Source: Candidatus Brachybacterium merdavium
Lineage (GTDB): Bacteria; Actinomycetota; Actinomycetes; Actinomycetales; Dermabacteraceae
Direction of reading: 5' to 3'
Assembly (NCBI GenBank): GCA_019118275.1
Contig: DWZH01000012.1
Location: 1 to 64,000, forward strand
DNA: 64,000 bases
Shown here one piece after another: positions 1-8,539 of this stretch; the first letter of the stretch is position 1; each line of letters starts with the position of its first letter. The position numbers were made by a program, and so were the translations under genes. The notes beneath the pieces were generated by a model, which searched no databases, had not been told where the DNA came from, and saw only the letters and a program-made list of their open reading frames with translations.

Positions 1-81
1 GCCCATCCCGAAGTCCTGGGCAGAGCCGAGACGCAGCTCCTCATCGAATGGCTCGGCAGGCTGAACAAGGACGCACTGTGA
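1..81 (+). CDS. C-terminal end of a protein, possibly a MarR-type regulator (partial)
   Basis: An open frame enters from the left edge and stops with TGA at 79-81. The 26 visible residues form an amphipathic helix (E-T-Q-L-L-I-E-W-L-G-R-L) like the last helix of MarR-family dimerisation domains. That is all that supports the family guess. Third positions are mostly G or C, which supports real coding. A perfect AT-rich palindrome 320 bases downstream could be an operator, but nothing ties it to this gene. Confidence 0.4.
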   Translation, partial: AHPEVLGRAETQLLIEWLGRLNKDAL

Positions 82-589
82 CGACCTCACCGACAGCGGG
101 CGGGGTCTGTGGGCAGGTGCTGATCCGCGCCATGTCACCGTGAGCAGAGCCAGGACACCGAGCGGCCCAGGGCGCAGGCGGTGGCGTGCCCGGGAGGGGC
201 CGCGAGGGAGACAGGTGCGGTTCACTGGATGCAGCGGCAGGAAGCGCGCTCGGACGAAGCGCGTCTCGATCTCATTTCGCCGCCGCCCGCCCACCGCAAG
301 GGGGCGAGCGATCATGGCTGAGGGCACCTGCGATGTCGTTGGCACGGTCGCATCCGTGGCGCTTGAGGCTGTCGGGCACATCGATCGGACACGTCGAACA
401 ATTCTGATCAGAATTACCGGCGACGCCTTATGGTGGCGCCCTCTTGGAGAGTGCGAACGGCCCGGAAATCTGAATGCGTCGGGATCATCGTGCGTCCTCC
501 CGCCACCTGGTGCCCTGCCGGAGGGCATATCTTTCCTCTGAGCCGCCAGCATGGTGACGTAGAATGCCGGCCGGCCCCGTCCGGTCGTC
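82..589. other. Intergenic stretch without a convincing gene
   Basis: No frame here combines a ribosome site, sensible codon use and recognisable protein; the short open frames overlap one another and are arginine/proline rich. The stretch holds a perfect AT-rich palindrome at 400-415. It also has a probable -10 hexamer TAGAAT at 560-565 for the downstream YtoQ-like gene. Confidence 0.5.
400..415. promoter_or_regulatory. Perfect 16-bp palindrome, candidate operator
   Basis: AATTCTGATCAGAATT is its own reverse complement over all 16 bases and is strikingly AT-rich for this genome. Such perfect palindromes are typical MarR or TetR operators. It lies about 145 bases upstream of the TAGAAT -10 candidate at 560-565. 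The regulator is unknown; the partial gene at the left edge is one candidate. Confidence 0.45.
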
Positions 590-607
590 ATGAAGGAGCA
601 TTCAGCG

Positions 608-1048
608 ATGAGTTTTTCTGTGTATCTGTCCGGCGAGATCCACACCGACTGGCGTGATGAGATTCAACGTGGTGCGGAGGCGGCTGGGCTCGACGTGGAA
701 TTCACCTCGCCGGTGACCGACCATCCTGCGAGCGACGCCGCCGGGGACCATCTGGGCTCGAACACCAGCCAGTTCTGGCGTGATCACCAGTCCGCCAAGG
801 TCAATGCCATCCGAACGCGCACCCTGATCGAGCAGAGCGATCTGGTGGTGGTGCGCTTCGGGGACAAGTACAAACAGTGGAACGCAGCCTTCGACGCCGG
901 CTACTGCGCCGCGCTGGGTAAGCCCTACATGACCCTGCACGACGCAGATATCGTCCATCCGCTCAAGGAGGTGGACGCCGAAGCTCAGGCCTGGTGCACG
1001 ACCACCGAGCAGGTAGTCGAGACACTGCGTTACGTGCTCGAGGCGTAA
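608..1048 (+). CDS. YtoQ family protein
   Basis: A protein of 146 residues related to the YtoQ family, which resembles nucleoside 2-deoxyribosyltransferases; no reaction is established for it. It begins MSFSVYLSGEIHTDW and contains the family-like segments SPVTDHPASD, QSDLVVVRFGDKYKQWNAAFDAG and ALGKPYMTLH. The start at 608 is preferred over an ATG 18 bases upstream because AAGGAG (593-598) then sits 9 bases before it and the length fits the family. A -10 hexamer TAGAAT lies at 560-565. The protein looks complete and soluble. Confidence 0.85.
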   Translation: MSFSVYLSGEIHTDWRDEIQRGAEAAGLDVEFTSPVTDHPASDAAGDHLGSNTSQFWRDHQSAKVNAIRTRTLIEQSDLVVVRFGDKYKQWNAAFDAGYCAALGKPYMTLHDADIVHPLKEVDAEAQAWCTTTEQVVETLRYVLEA

Positions 1049-1240
1049 GCCACCGGTCCCGATCATCGTCGCCGCACCTGCTCGCCGGTGACAGCCCTCC
1101 GGGCCTGAGGCTCGCCCCGGGAGCAGACCTCATCCCGGCCCGGGTCGGTCTGTGCCGCGGTGAGAGAACATGGTCTACCGTGCCATCGGAGACGTTGATG
1201 CCGCGGCCCCACCATCGGGCGCGGCCACGAGGCGGAGTGA

Positions 1241-2251
1241 ATGGTGTCTGAGGCAGACTCTCGTCCCGACAGGGGCAGACAGGGCAGGTCGGAGAAACGG
1301 ACCTCTTCTCAGACAGGCACCACCCGCAGGGAGCCGGCCCGCACGATCACCATCGACAGCGAGCACGCCGGCCGACGGCTGGACAAGTTCCTGCGCTCCC
1401 GCCTCAAAGGAGTGCCGGCAGGGTTGATCTTCCGCCTCCTGCGCCAGGGCCGACTGCGCGTCAACGGACGCAAGGCGCCGCAGGATCACCGTCTGCGAGC
1501 CGGTGATGTCATCGACATCCCGGAACTGCGGATCGACTCCACCGCAGCGCCGCAATGCGGAGTCCCGCCGACCCTGCTCGAGCAGATGCGCAATGCCGTT
1601 CTCCACGAGGACCAGGACCTGCTGATCGTGGACAAGCCAGCCGGGGTGGCGGTCCACAAGGGCACCGACGTCCCCGCCGGTGTGATCGAAGCGCTCCGCG
1701 AACTCCGGCCCGAACTGCCCGAGCTGGAGCTCTGCCATCGTCTCGACCGCGACACCTCAGGTGTGCTCGCCGTGGCGAAGAGGCCCTCGATGCTGCGATA
1801 TCTCCACGGGCTGCTTCGCGACGGGGAGGAGGAGATCGAGCGCCACTACGTGGCCCTGGTCGCCGGATCCTGGCCGTCGGAGCGGGAGGTCCTGGACGCG
1901 CCGCTGCGGCGCGAAGCCGCCCGGGTCGTCGTTGACCCGGCCGGCCAGCGCGCCGAGACCCACGTCCGCGTCAAGCGGCGCATCGGGAGCCGGGCCACCC
2001 TTCTGGAGGCGCGACTGCTGACCGGGAGGAAGCATCAGATCCGTGTCCATCTGCAGCATGCGGGGCACCCCATCGCCGGTGACGACCGCTATGGGGACGA
2101 GGGCTTCAACCGTCGGGTCGCAAGTCGTGGCGGTGCCGGGCTCTACCTGCATGCCGCCAAGCTGGTCATACCCAAACCCGACGGCACCGATCTCGTGGTC
2201 AGGGCGCCGATTCCGCGGCGGTGGGAGCAACTGCTGAAAGCCGGTCTGTGA
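1241..2251 (+). CDS. RluA-family 23S rRNA pseudouridine synthase (RluC-like)
   Basis: Isomerises uridine to pseudouridine in structured RNA, most likely 23S rRNA in an RluC/RluD manner. About 35 basic, disordered N-terminal residues precede an S4 RNA-binding domain (about 36-100) with the RLRVNG segment. The catalytic domain carries HRLDRDTSG with the nucleophile Asp169, then TGRKHQIRVHLQHAGHPIAGD and DRYGD. The length of 336 is normal. The start is uncertain: the first 30 residues are low-complexity, so a later codon is possible. It stands alone, with a 23-bp tandem duplication directly after its stop. Confidence 0.92.
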   Translation: MVSEADSRPDRGRQGRSEKRTSSQTGTTRREPARTITIDSEHAGRRLDKFLRSRLKGVPAGLIFRLLRQGRLRVNGRKAPQDHRLRAGDVIDIPELRIDSTAAPQCGVPPTLLEQMRNAVLHEDQDLLIVDKPAGVAVHKGTDVPAGVIEALRELRPELPELELCHRLDRDTSGVLAVAKRPSMLRYLHGLLRDGEEEIERHYVALVAGSWPSEREVLDAPLRREAARVVVDPAGQRAETHVRVKRRIGSRATLLEARLLTGRKHQIRVHLQHAGHPIAGDDRYGDEGFNRRVASRGGAGLYLHAAKLVIPKPDGTDLVVRAPIPRRWEQLLKAGL

Positions 2252-2256
2252 CCGGC

Positions 2257-2302
2257 CGCTTCGCCCGGTACGTCTCAGGCGCTTCGCCCCGTACGTCTCA
2301 GG
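2257..2302. repeat. 23-bp tandem duplication (two copies, one mismatch)
   Basis: CGCTTCGCCCGGTACGTCTC plus AGG at 2257-2279 is repeated head-to-tail at 2280-2302 with a single G-to-C difference. The second copy supplies the AGG that begins the ribosome-binding site of the downstream acetyltransferase. This looks like a recent replication-slippage duplication. Confidence 0.85.
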
Positions 2303-2315
2303 AGAGGACCGATTG

Positions 2316-2849
2316 ATGGGAGTGGTACTGCGTGCCATGCTCGCAAGCGACGCGGACGTGTTCGCATCCTGGGCGGCTGACTCGCGGTTCTGCGCTCACG
2401 CCGGCTGGACAACCCGATCGGACATCGACGAACTCGTGCCTTGGTGGCGCGCTCTGATCGAGAACCCCGACCCGACGCTGCTTCGCATGACGGCGGTCTG
2501 CGATGGAGATGTCGTGGGCTATGTGGATCTCCACGGTGACTCGGACGACGAATCCGAGCTCGGGTTCGCCATCGGTGATTCGAAACGCTGGGGCAAAGGG
2601 CTCGGAATGGCAGCTGCGGCCGCGGGGCTCGCGTATGGATTCGAAGAGCTCGGGCTCTCATCCATCTGGGCAGAGGCGCTCGAGGCGAACGTTGCGTCCG
2701 TACGAATACTTCAACGGCTCGGAATGGTGGATATCGGCAGGGGCGCGGAGGAACCGTTCGCGGGCGTGCCATCCGTCTACCACCAGTACCGGGTGACGCA
2801 CAGCGAGTGGAAGCGAAGAGGAACCGAGGGCAACCGCACCACGCTGTAG
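2316..2849 (+). CDS. GNAT-family N-acetyltransferase (RimJ/RimL type)
   Basis: A GCN5-related acetyltransferase of about 177 residues; the acceptor is unknown. It starts MGVVLRAMLASDADVFASW. It has the acetyl-CoA pyrophosphate loop SKRWGKGLGMAAAAAGLAYG and the RimJ-type segment EALEANVASVRILQRLGM. The ATG at 2316 is preferred over the TTG just before it; AGGAGAGG (2300-2307) is the ribosome site. It sits between the RluA-like gene and a convergent regulator. The C-terminal tail (KRRGTEGNRTTL) is polar and not conserved in the family. Confidence 0.85.
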   Translation: MGVVLRAMLASDADVFASWAADSRFCAHAGWTTRSDIDELVPWWRALIENPDPTLLRMTAVCDGDVVGYVDLHGDSDDESELGFAIGDSKRWGKGLGMAAAAAGLAYGFEELGLSSIWAEALEANVASVRILQRLGMVDIGRGAEEPFAGVPSVYHQYRVTHSEWKRRGTEGNRTTL

Positions 2850-2936
2850 CCCAGTGCCACGGCCGGGGACGGGCGCTATCTCGATCGACCGCAACAGAGC
2901 CGGTTCCCTGAGCGTGGCCAGGGCCGAGGTCGCTGA

Positions 2937-3791
2937 CTACCTTCTGGCAATACTGGGATCGCTCCAGGATGCCAGCGAGAGCAGCGCCTTGCGTGTAGGG
3001 CTGTCCTCAGCCGCGGTCCACACCACCAGCTGCTGCTCGGCGTCGCTTGTCTCGGCGAGGGTGTCCCAGTCCAGGACGAGCTTTCCAGCGATCGGGTGGA
3101 CGAGGGTCTTGGTGCCGGTCGAGAGGCTGGCGACGTTGCGGGCGGCCCACCATCGGGCGAACTGACCATCCTGCACGGACAGCTCGCCGACCAATGCCAT
3201 GAGCCGCGGGTCATCGGGGTATTTCGCGGCCTCCATCCGCAGCTGGGCCACAGCAGTCCTGGCGACAGATTCCCAGTCCTGGTAGAGCGTGCGCATCGCA
3301 GGGTCCGTGAACAAGATGCGCAGGTAGTTGCGATGCTTGGCCGGAACCCGGCCGAAATCGGTGATCATCGCTGCAGCAAGCTGATTCCAGGCCAGCACGT
3401 CCATCCGTCGGCCCATCACGATGGCGGGAGTCGCGGCCAGGTCGTCGAGGAGGCGCTGCAGTGGTGGCTTGACTTTCTGCACGGTGCGTCGCGGCGCCCT
3501 GGTCGAGGTCTTCTCCGCGAGGCTGAACAGATAGCGGCGCTGGTCGTCGTCGAGCTTCAGCACCTCCGCGAGGCTGCTGAGCACGGGGGCCGAGGCGCGG
3601 ATGCGGCCCTGCTCGATCCGGGTGTAGTAGTCGGTGCTGATCGACGCCAGCTGTGCCACCTCCTCTCTGCGGAGCCCGGCTACCCGGCGAGGTCCACCGC
3701 CCTCGGGGAGATCGGCATCGCGCGGGGTCAGCTCGGCGCGGCGGGCCTTGAGGAAGGTGCCGAGCTCGTTCTGTTTGGCGTCGCGGGTCAT
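2937..3791 (-). CDS. XRE-family regulator with MmyB-like ligand-binding domain
   Basis: A DNA-binding protein of 284 residues. The N-terminal helix-turn-helix (about 8-85) has LRREEVAQLASISTDYYTRI, typical of the family. The rest (about 100-270) is an MmyB-type domain resembling a PAS fold, with LAWNQLAAAMITDF and RTLYQDWESVARTAVAQLRMEAA. Family members usually control a divergent oxidoreductase gene; here the divergent neighbours are the cupin and aldo/keto reductase genes, so it is the probable regulator of that cluster. GACAAT lies 6 bases before the ATG, suggesting a leaderless transcript. The ligand cannot be read from sequence. Confidence 0.9.
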   Translation of the reverse strand: MTRDAKQNELGTFLKARRAELTPRDADLPEGGGPRRVAGLRREEVAQLASISTDYYTRIEQGRIRASAPVLSSLAEVLKLDDDQRRYLFSLAEKTSTRAPRRTVQKVKPPLQRLLDDLAATPAIVMGRRMDVLAWNQLAAAMITDFGRVPAKHRNYLRILFTDPAMRTLYQDWESVARTAVAQLRMEAAKYPDDPRLMALVGELSVQDGQFARWWAARNVASLSTGTKTLVHPIAGKLVLDWDTLAETSDAEQQLVVWTAAEDSPTRKALLSLASWSDPSIARR

Positions 3792-4105
3792 GTCCCCATT
3801 GTCCTCGCATCGGTCCCGGCAACCCCCACATCACTCGATCACTCCATCGCGTGAGGGGGAGGGTTCCCTCCCAGGATGATTCCTTCCCCTGCCCGGATGC
3901 CTTTGTACGAGCAACCATGAAGGGGTGGGCGACGCACGGAGGAAGCACAACCACCCGGGAGTGACGGAGGGGCGGACGTGACCACAGCCCGGGTCCGGGC
4001 TCCCAGGCCACCACCGTTCACGTGCTCGACCGCGAGATTCGAGCGACCACAACACCAACGACCACCCCGACAACGACATCGACATCGATGCCTGAGGAGA
4101 GAAGC
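3792..4105. promoter_or_regulatory. Divergent control region with GGGAGGG-TT-CCCTCCC inverted repeat
   Basis: These 314 bases separate the regulator from the cupin gene. A perfect inverted repeat, 7 bp per arm around TT, lies at 3857-3872, about 65 bases from the regulator's start. It is a plausible operator for autoregulation and cluster control. No convincing coding frame was seen; a Thr-rich stretch read just before the cupin start is an upstream extension without its own ribosome site. Confidence 0.45.
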
Positions 4106-4540
4106 ATGCCGCAGAACGAGTTCGAGCAGCCCTTCCCGCTCGGCGATCCCAACGAGGCCTTCGCGCAGTACTTCGTCGGACGGAGTTATCTGGCCCCGCT
4201 CGTCGCAGGGAGCGTCCCGGTCAGCAACGTGAGCTTCGAACCGGGATGTCGCAACAACTGGCACATCCACCACGGCACAGCTGGCGGTGGCGATCAGATC
4301 CTCATGTGCACGGCCGGCTCCGGCTGGTACCAGGCCGAGGGCGAGGAACCGGTGAGCATGGTCCCCGGCACGGTGATCCGCGTACCCGCGGGCACGAAGC
4401 ATTGGCACGGGGCGAAGGGCGATGCGTGGTTCTCCCACCTCGCCTTCATCACCCCGGGCGAGGACATCGACAACGAATGGCTGGAGCCGGTCTCCGACGA
4501 GGAATACGACCGGCTGCCCCAGAACGGAGAGGGCGCATGA
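4106..4540 (+). CDS. Cupin-domain protein
   Basis: A small single-domain cupin of 144 residues. The first cupin motif region reads NNWHIHHGTAGGGDQILMCTA, with His residues that could bind a metal. The second is PGTVIRVPAGTKHWHGA. The start at 4106 has GAGGAGAG at 4094-4101; two upstream in-frame ATGs would add a threonine-rich segment not expected in the family. The gene is first in a plus-strand cluster and its stop overlaps the next start (ATGA at 4537-4540), so the two are translationally coupled. Cupins of this type are often found beside CMD proteins and aldo/keto reductases; no substrate is known. Confidence 0.88.
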   Translation: MPQNEFEQPFPLGDPNEAFAQYFVGRSYLAPLVAGSVPVSNVSFEPGCRNNWHIHHGTAGGGDQILMCTAGSGWYQAEGEEPVSMVPGTVIRVPAGTKHWHGAKGDAWFSHLAFITPGEDIDNEWLEPVSDEEYDRLPQNGEGA

Positions 4541-5394
4541 CCATATTGAACGAGACCCACACGCTGGCAGGCGGCGTCGAGATCCCCAAGCTGGGGCTCG
4601 GCACCTGGTTCATCGACGACGACACGGTCGCCCAGGCTGTGCGTGACGCCGTGGAGATCGGCTACCGCAACATCGACACCGCCCAGGCCTACGGCAACGA
4701 GCGTGGCGTGGGCGAGGGCGTGCGCACCGCTGGTGCTCCGCGCCAGGACCTCTTCGTCTCGACCAAGCTGGCCGCTGAGATCAAGGACTACGACGGTGCG
4801 GTCGCCGCGATCGACGAGTCCCTTGCGCGGATGAGCCTGGATCACATCGACCTCATGCTCATCCATAGTCCGCAGCCGTGGGACGACTTCCGCGGCGGCG
4901 ACTATGCCGAGGGGAACCGCCAAGCCTGGCGGGCGCTCGAAGAGGCCCACCGCGCCGGCACGCTGCGCTCGATCGGCGTCTCCAACTTCCAGCAGAAGGA
5001 TCTGGAGAACCTCCTCGCGACCGCCACGGTCGCGCCCCAGGTGAACCAGCTGCTCGTGCACGCGGGAAACACCCCGGGCGAGCTGCTGGCCTACTGCGAG
5101 TCCCGCGGCATCCTCGTAGAGGCCTACTCGCCGATCGCGCACGGCGCGATCCTGACGAACGATGACGTGCGGGCGATGGCGAAGAAGTACGGCGTCACGG
5201 TCCCGCAGCTGTGCATCCGCTACACACTGCAGCTGGGCACCGTGTCGCTGCCCAAGACTGCAAATCCGGAACACATGCGCTCCAACGCGCAGGTCGACTT
5301 CGAGATCGCCGACGAGGACATGGCTGCGCTGCGGAGCCTGAGGGCTCGCGACTACGGCGAGCACGCAGCGTTCCCCGTCTACAGCGGGAACTGA
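4537..5394 (+). CDS. Aldo/keto reductase (first of three)
   Basis: NADPH-dependent reductase of carbonyl compounds, 285 residues, a TIM-barrel fold of the 2,5-diketo-gluconate reductase type. The catalytic tetrad is visible: Asp47 and Tyr52 in NIDTAQAYGNE, Lys77 in STKLA, His110 in LMLIHSPQPW. SIGVSNF and a Pro-Lys-Thr-Ala-Asn-Pro segment near the end fit cofactor binding. Start ATG 4537 overlaps the cupin stop, with GGAGAGG just upstream; the CMD gene follows 11 bases after its stop. The three genes almost certainly form one operon. Confidence 0.92.
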   Translation: MTILNETHTLAGGVEIPKLGLGTWFIDDDTVAQAVRDAVEIGYRNIDTAQAYGNERGVGEGVRTAGAPRQDLFVSTKLAAEIKDYDGAVAAIDESLARMSLDHIDLMLIHSPQPWDDFRGGDYAEGNRQAWRALEEAHRAGTLRSIGVSNFQQKDLENLLATATVAPQVNQLLVHAGNTPGELLAYCESRGILVEAYSPIAHGAILTNDDVRAMAKKYGVTVPQLCIRYTLQLGTVSLPKTANPEHMRSNAQVDFEIADEDMAALRSLRARDYGEHAAFPVYSGN

Positions 5395-5405
5395 GAGGAG
5401 AGACC

Positions 5406-5729
5406 ATGGCAGAGACAGTGACTGCAGGCCGGGACATGCTGGGCGACTTCGCCCCGACGTTCGCCGCGCTCAACGACGACGTCCTGTTCGGGCAGGTCTG
5501 GTCCCGGGAGGCGCAGCTCTCCCAGCGTGATCGCAGCGTGGTGACGGTGACCGCGGTGATGGCCAGCGGCGTGCTCGACAGCGCGCTGCAGGTCCACATC
5601 CAGCGCGCCAAGGACAACGGTGTCACCGCCGAGGAGATGGCCGAGCTCCTGACCCATGCAGCGTTCTACGCCGGCTGGCCCAAGGCCTGGGCGGCATTTC
5701 GCATGGCGAAGGATGTCTATGCCGAGTGA
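5406..5729 (+). CDS. Carboxymuconolactone decarboxylase-family protein
   Basis: A 107-residue, all-helical protein of the CMD family. It has the family segments RDRSVVTVTAVMASG, HIQRAKDNGVTAEEMAELLTHAAFYAGWPKAW and a C-terminal Met-Ala-Lys helix. It has no cysteines and so lacks the CxxC of AhpD-type peroxidase partners; it resembles PcaC-type decarboxylases or the functionally undefined stand-alone members. The start has GAGGAGAG at 5395-5402. It is the third gene of the cupin and aldo/keto reductase operon, which suggests a role in aromatic, lactone or quinone metabolism. Confidence 0.88.
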   Translation: MAETVTAGRDMLGDFAPTFAALNDDVLFGQVWSREAQLSQRDRSVVTVTAVMASGVLDSALQVHIQRAKDNGVTAEEMAELLTHAAFYAGWPKAWAAFRMAKDVYAE

Positions 5730-6131
5730 GGGAGTGGGAGCCCGACGACCGTGACGAGGCACGCTGCTGACCGAGCTCGGAGCACTCACCGCCTCGCGTC
5801 AGGTCCGCGCGTTCCCCGGGCAGGCGGGCGATCCGGCTGGGAGGGCGCGAGCTCGGCCGAGCACTGCCGGCGCCCGTGCCAGACGACGATCGGTCAACCA
5901 CCTGTCGGTGGAGAGGCTGGAGCCGGCCCGCGAGGAGCTGCCGGACATCAAAGCGGTCGTCCAGGTGGATCGACGCTCGTGAACGGGAGGGGTGCCTGGG
6001 GGGCCCTGTCAGGGCCTGGCACCGAGGGGGAGCGCCAGGCAGGCTCGGTCGTGACCCGGGATGCCGCGCCCGGCCCCGACCGGGGCCTGCCACCCGCGGC
6101 AGCCCACCCACCGTGGAGAGGACATGTCCTG
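5730..6131. other. 402-base gap with a short coding-like remnant
   Basis: No complete gene is visible. On the plus strand, about 5900-5982, one frame reads LSVERLEPAREELPDIKAVV and ends with TGA at 5980-5982. Its third positions are almost all G or C, as in real genes here, so it may be the 3' stump of a lost gene. I cannot assign a family. The rest is unpatterned. Confidence 0.35.
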
Positions 6132-6503
6132 ATGAGCACCTGGACCCCTGAGCAGCTCGATGCGATCCGTGCGACCGACGACTTCCACATCTCCCCGTAC
6201 CGGGCGGACGGCACGACGCCCGGGACCCCGACCTGGATCTGGTCGGTCGTCGTCGACGGCGACGTGTACGTGCGCGCCTACAACGGCACCGCGTCCCGAT
6301 GGCACCAGTCGGCGATGACCCAGCACGCCGGACGGATCCGGGCAGGAGGCATCGAGACCGAGGTCACCTTCACCCCCGTCGACGGCGCGATCCAAGACCG
6401 CATCGATGCCGCCTACGAGGAGAAGTACGCGCAGCACCCGTACCTGCCGCCGATGGTCTCCGAGCGCACCCGCGCCGCGACCGTGCGCGTGGACCCGAAG
6501 TAG
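6132..6503 (+). CDS. DUF2255 family protein
   Basis: A 123-residue protein resembling the DUF2255 family of small beta-rich proteins of unknown function. It starts MSTWTPEQLDAIRATDDFHI and contains TWIWSVVVDGDVYVRAYNG, RWHQSAMTQHAGRIRAGGIE and a C-terminal YEEKYAQHPYLPPMVSERT. These resemble the split beta-barrel of flavin-linked nitroreductase-like proteins; that resemblance is inference. The ribosome site is GGAGAGG (6115-6121). It lies between two aldo/keto reductase genes and may belong to the same redox cluster. Confidence 0.85.
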   Translation: MSTWTPEQLDAIRATDDFHISPYRADGTTPGTPTWIWSVVVDGDVYVRAYNGTASRWHQSAMTQHAGRIRAGGIETEVTFTPVDGAIQDRIDAAYEEKYAQHPYLPPMVSERTRAATVRVDPK

Positions 6504-6574
6504 GATCGGCCCATCCCATCCCGTCGTGGGTCCGGCGCTGCGCCACGTGGAGCCGGATCCGGAAGGAGTGACCA

Positions 6575-7456
6575 GTGACCTGTGCTCAGCAGGACGTGCC
6601 GCTGATCCCTCTCCGCGACGGCACGGCGATCCCGCAGCTCGGCTACGGAACGCTCGATCTCCAACCCGATCGCGAGCACAGCGACGCCAATGCGGAGATC
6701 ACCGCCTCGGTCGTCGCCGAGGCACTGCGGGCCGGGTACCGTCATCTCGACTCTGCGCAGTCCTACGGCACCGAGCGCGGGGTGGGCAGGGCGATCGCCG
6801 AGTCCGGGATCGCCCGGGACGAGCTGTACGTGACCAGCAAACTCGCCAACCCCCATCACCGCCCGGACGATGTGCGGCGGTCCTTCGATCAGACGCTCGA
6901 GCGCCTGGGCCTGGATCATCTCGATCTGTTCCTCATCCATTGGCCGTTGCCGACCCTGTACGACGGTGACTTCGTGTCGACCTGGCGGGCGGTGGCGGCC
7001 CTGGTCGACGACGGGCGACTGCGCAGTGCGGGGGTGTCCAACTTCCTGCCCGAGCACCTCGACCGCATCGTCGAGGAGACCGGGCTCGTGCCCGTGGTCG
7101 ACCAGGTCGAATCGCATCCCTACTTCCAGAACCACGAGACCCGCGAGGCCTGCGAGCGGCTGGGGATCGTGGTGGAGACGCACGCCCCGCTGGGACACAA
7201 TCGTGAGCCGTTGTCGGACCCGGAGATCGCACGGATCGCCGCCGAGCACGGCAGGACCCCGGCTCAGGTGATCGTGCGCTGGCATGTCCAGCTCGGCGAC
7301 GTCTCCATCCCGAAGTCCGCGTCACCGGAGCGGATGCGGGAGAACCTCGATGTCTTCGACTTCACGTTGAGCGCGCAGGAGATGGAGACCATCGCCGCGC
7401 TGGATCGCGGGGCGGATGGCCGGGTGGGGCCGCATCCGGCGACGTACGAGGGGTGA
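6575..7456 (+). CDS. Aldo/keto reductase (second of three)
   Basis: NADPH-dependent carbonyl reductase of 293 residues. The tetrad is Asp59 and Tyr64 in HLDSAQSYGTE, Lys89 in VTSKLA and His122 in LFLIHWPLP. SAGVSNF and IPKSASPERMREN are the cofactor-side motifs. It starts with GTG at 6575 behind GGAAGGAG. It is clearly diverged from the first reductase, so the two are paralogues and not a recent duplication. The stop overlaps a GTG that opens the next reading frame, suggesting coupling. Confidence 0.92.
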   Translation: MTCAQQDVPLIPLRDGTAIPQLGYGTLDLQPDREHSDANAEITASVVAEALRAGYRHLDSAQSYGTERGVGRAIAESGIARDELYVTSKLANPHHRPDDVRRSFDQTLERLGLDHLDLFLIHWPLPTLYDGDFVSTWRAVAALVDDGRLRSAGVSNFLPEHLDRIVEETGLVPVVDQVESHPYFQNHETREACERLGIVVETHAPLGHNREPLSDPEIARIAAEHGRTPAQVIVRWHVQLGDVSIPKSASPERMRENLDVFDFTLSAQEMETIAALDRGADGRVGPHPATYEG

Positions 7457-7545
7457 CACCGGGGAGCGGCGATGCGGGCGGTGTCGACGCGCCACCTGCA
7501 CCACCGGACGGTGCCGGGGTCCGATCGGGAAGGGCGGGGGAGCCG

Positions 7546-8523
7546 GTGCGAGCAGCGGTCGCGGAGCGCCCGGGTCCTCTGGGAGCGGTGCTCGCCGTGT
7601 GGGAGGTCCCCGGGGCGGGGAGCCTCGCCCCGGACGAGGTGAGCGTGCGGATGATCGCCGCCGCGGTGAACCCCTCCGATGCGGTGACGGTCTCGGGCGC
7701 GTACGCCTCGCGCATCACGTTCCCGTTCGTCCCCGGCTTCGAGGGCGTCGGCGTCATCGAGCGGGCCGGCCCGGGCGTGCCCGAGCAGATGATCGGCCGT
7801 CGCGTGCTCCCGATCGGATCGGCCGGCTGCTGGGCCGAACGCAAGCAGACCCCTCTGTCGTGGTGCATCCCGGTCCCCGAGGACCTTCCCGACGCCGCCG
7901 CCGGAACCGCCTACATCAACCCGCTCACCGCCTGGCTGATGGTCGAGCGGTTCTGCGCCGCGGGCGTCAGGGAGGTCGTCATCACGGCAGCGACCTCGAC
8001 CATCGCCGGCCATCTGGCCCAGTTGCTCTCCGCCCGGGGCATCACCCCGATCGGTCTGGTCCGCGGGACCCCGGGGCGTGAGGTCGCGGAGCCCTCGCTG
8101 TGGCGGGACGTCCTCGCCACCAGCGACCCCGCCTGGCCGGACCGCCTCCGGCATGTGGCAGGAGGCCGCACCGACGTGGTCCTCGACTGCGTCGGCGGCG
8201 CGCAGGGCGCGCTGCTGATGGAGTTCCTGGCTCCCGATGGCGTGCTCGTGCACTACGGCCTGCTCTCGGGGGAGCCGCTGCCCCGGGCATGCTTCGACGG
8301 GCGCAGAGGCACCCGCGTGGAGCTCTTCCACCTGCGGGAGACCGTCCATTCCATGCCCCGCCACGAGCTGCCCGCGCTGTTCGGGCCGGTCTTCGAGCAC
8401 CTGCGCGCTGGCCGGCTGCTCACCCCCTGCGCGCAGGAGGTCCCGCTGTCCCGGCTGCCGGACGCGCTGCGTGCTCACCGCCGGCGGCCGGCCGGCAAGC
8501 TCCTCGTCGACTGCCGGAGATGA
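7546..8523 (+). CDS. Zinc-free MDR dehydrogenase / quinone-oxidoreductase-like protein
   Basis: A medium-chain dehydrogenase/reductase of about 325 residues that probably reduces quinones, enals or acyl intermediates with NADPH. It has a GroES-like half (VRMIAAAVNPSDAVTVSGAY) and a Rossmann half (EVVITAATSTIAGHLAQLLS, then DVVLDCVGGAQG). It resembles the MECR/ETR branch. The frame is open from a GTG at 7453 overlapping the previous stop, but the first 31 residues from there are proline/glycine rich. The GTG at 7546, giving VRAAVAERPG, fits the fold better; either start is possible. Confidence 0.82.
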   Translation: MRAAVAERPGPLGAVLAVWEVPGAGSLAPDEVSVRMIAAAVNPSDAVTVSGAYASRITFPFVPGFEGVGVIERAGPGVPEQMIGRRVLPIGSAGCWAERKQTPLSWCIPVPEDLPDAAAGTAYINPLTAWLMVERFCAAGVREVVITAATSTIAGHLAQLLSARGITPIGLVRGTPGREVAEPSLWRDVLATSDPAWPDRLRHVAGGRTDVVLDCVGGAQGALLMEFLAPDGVLVHYGLLSGEPLPRACFDGRRGTRVELFHLRETVHSMPRHELPALFGPVFEHLRAGRLLTPCAQEVPLSRLPDALRAHRRRPAGKLLVDCRR

Positions 8524-8539
8524 CTGCTGCGGGGTCGGC

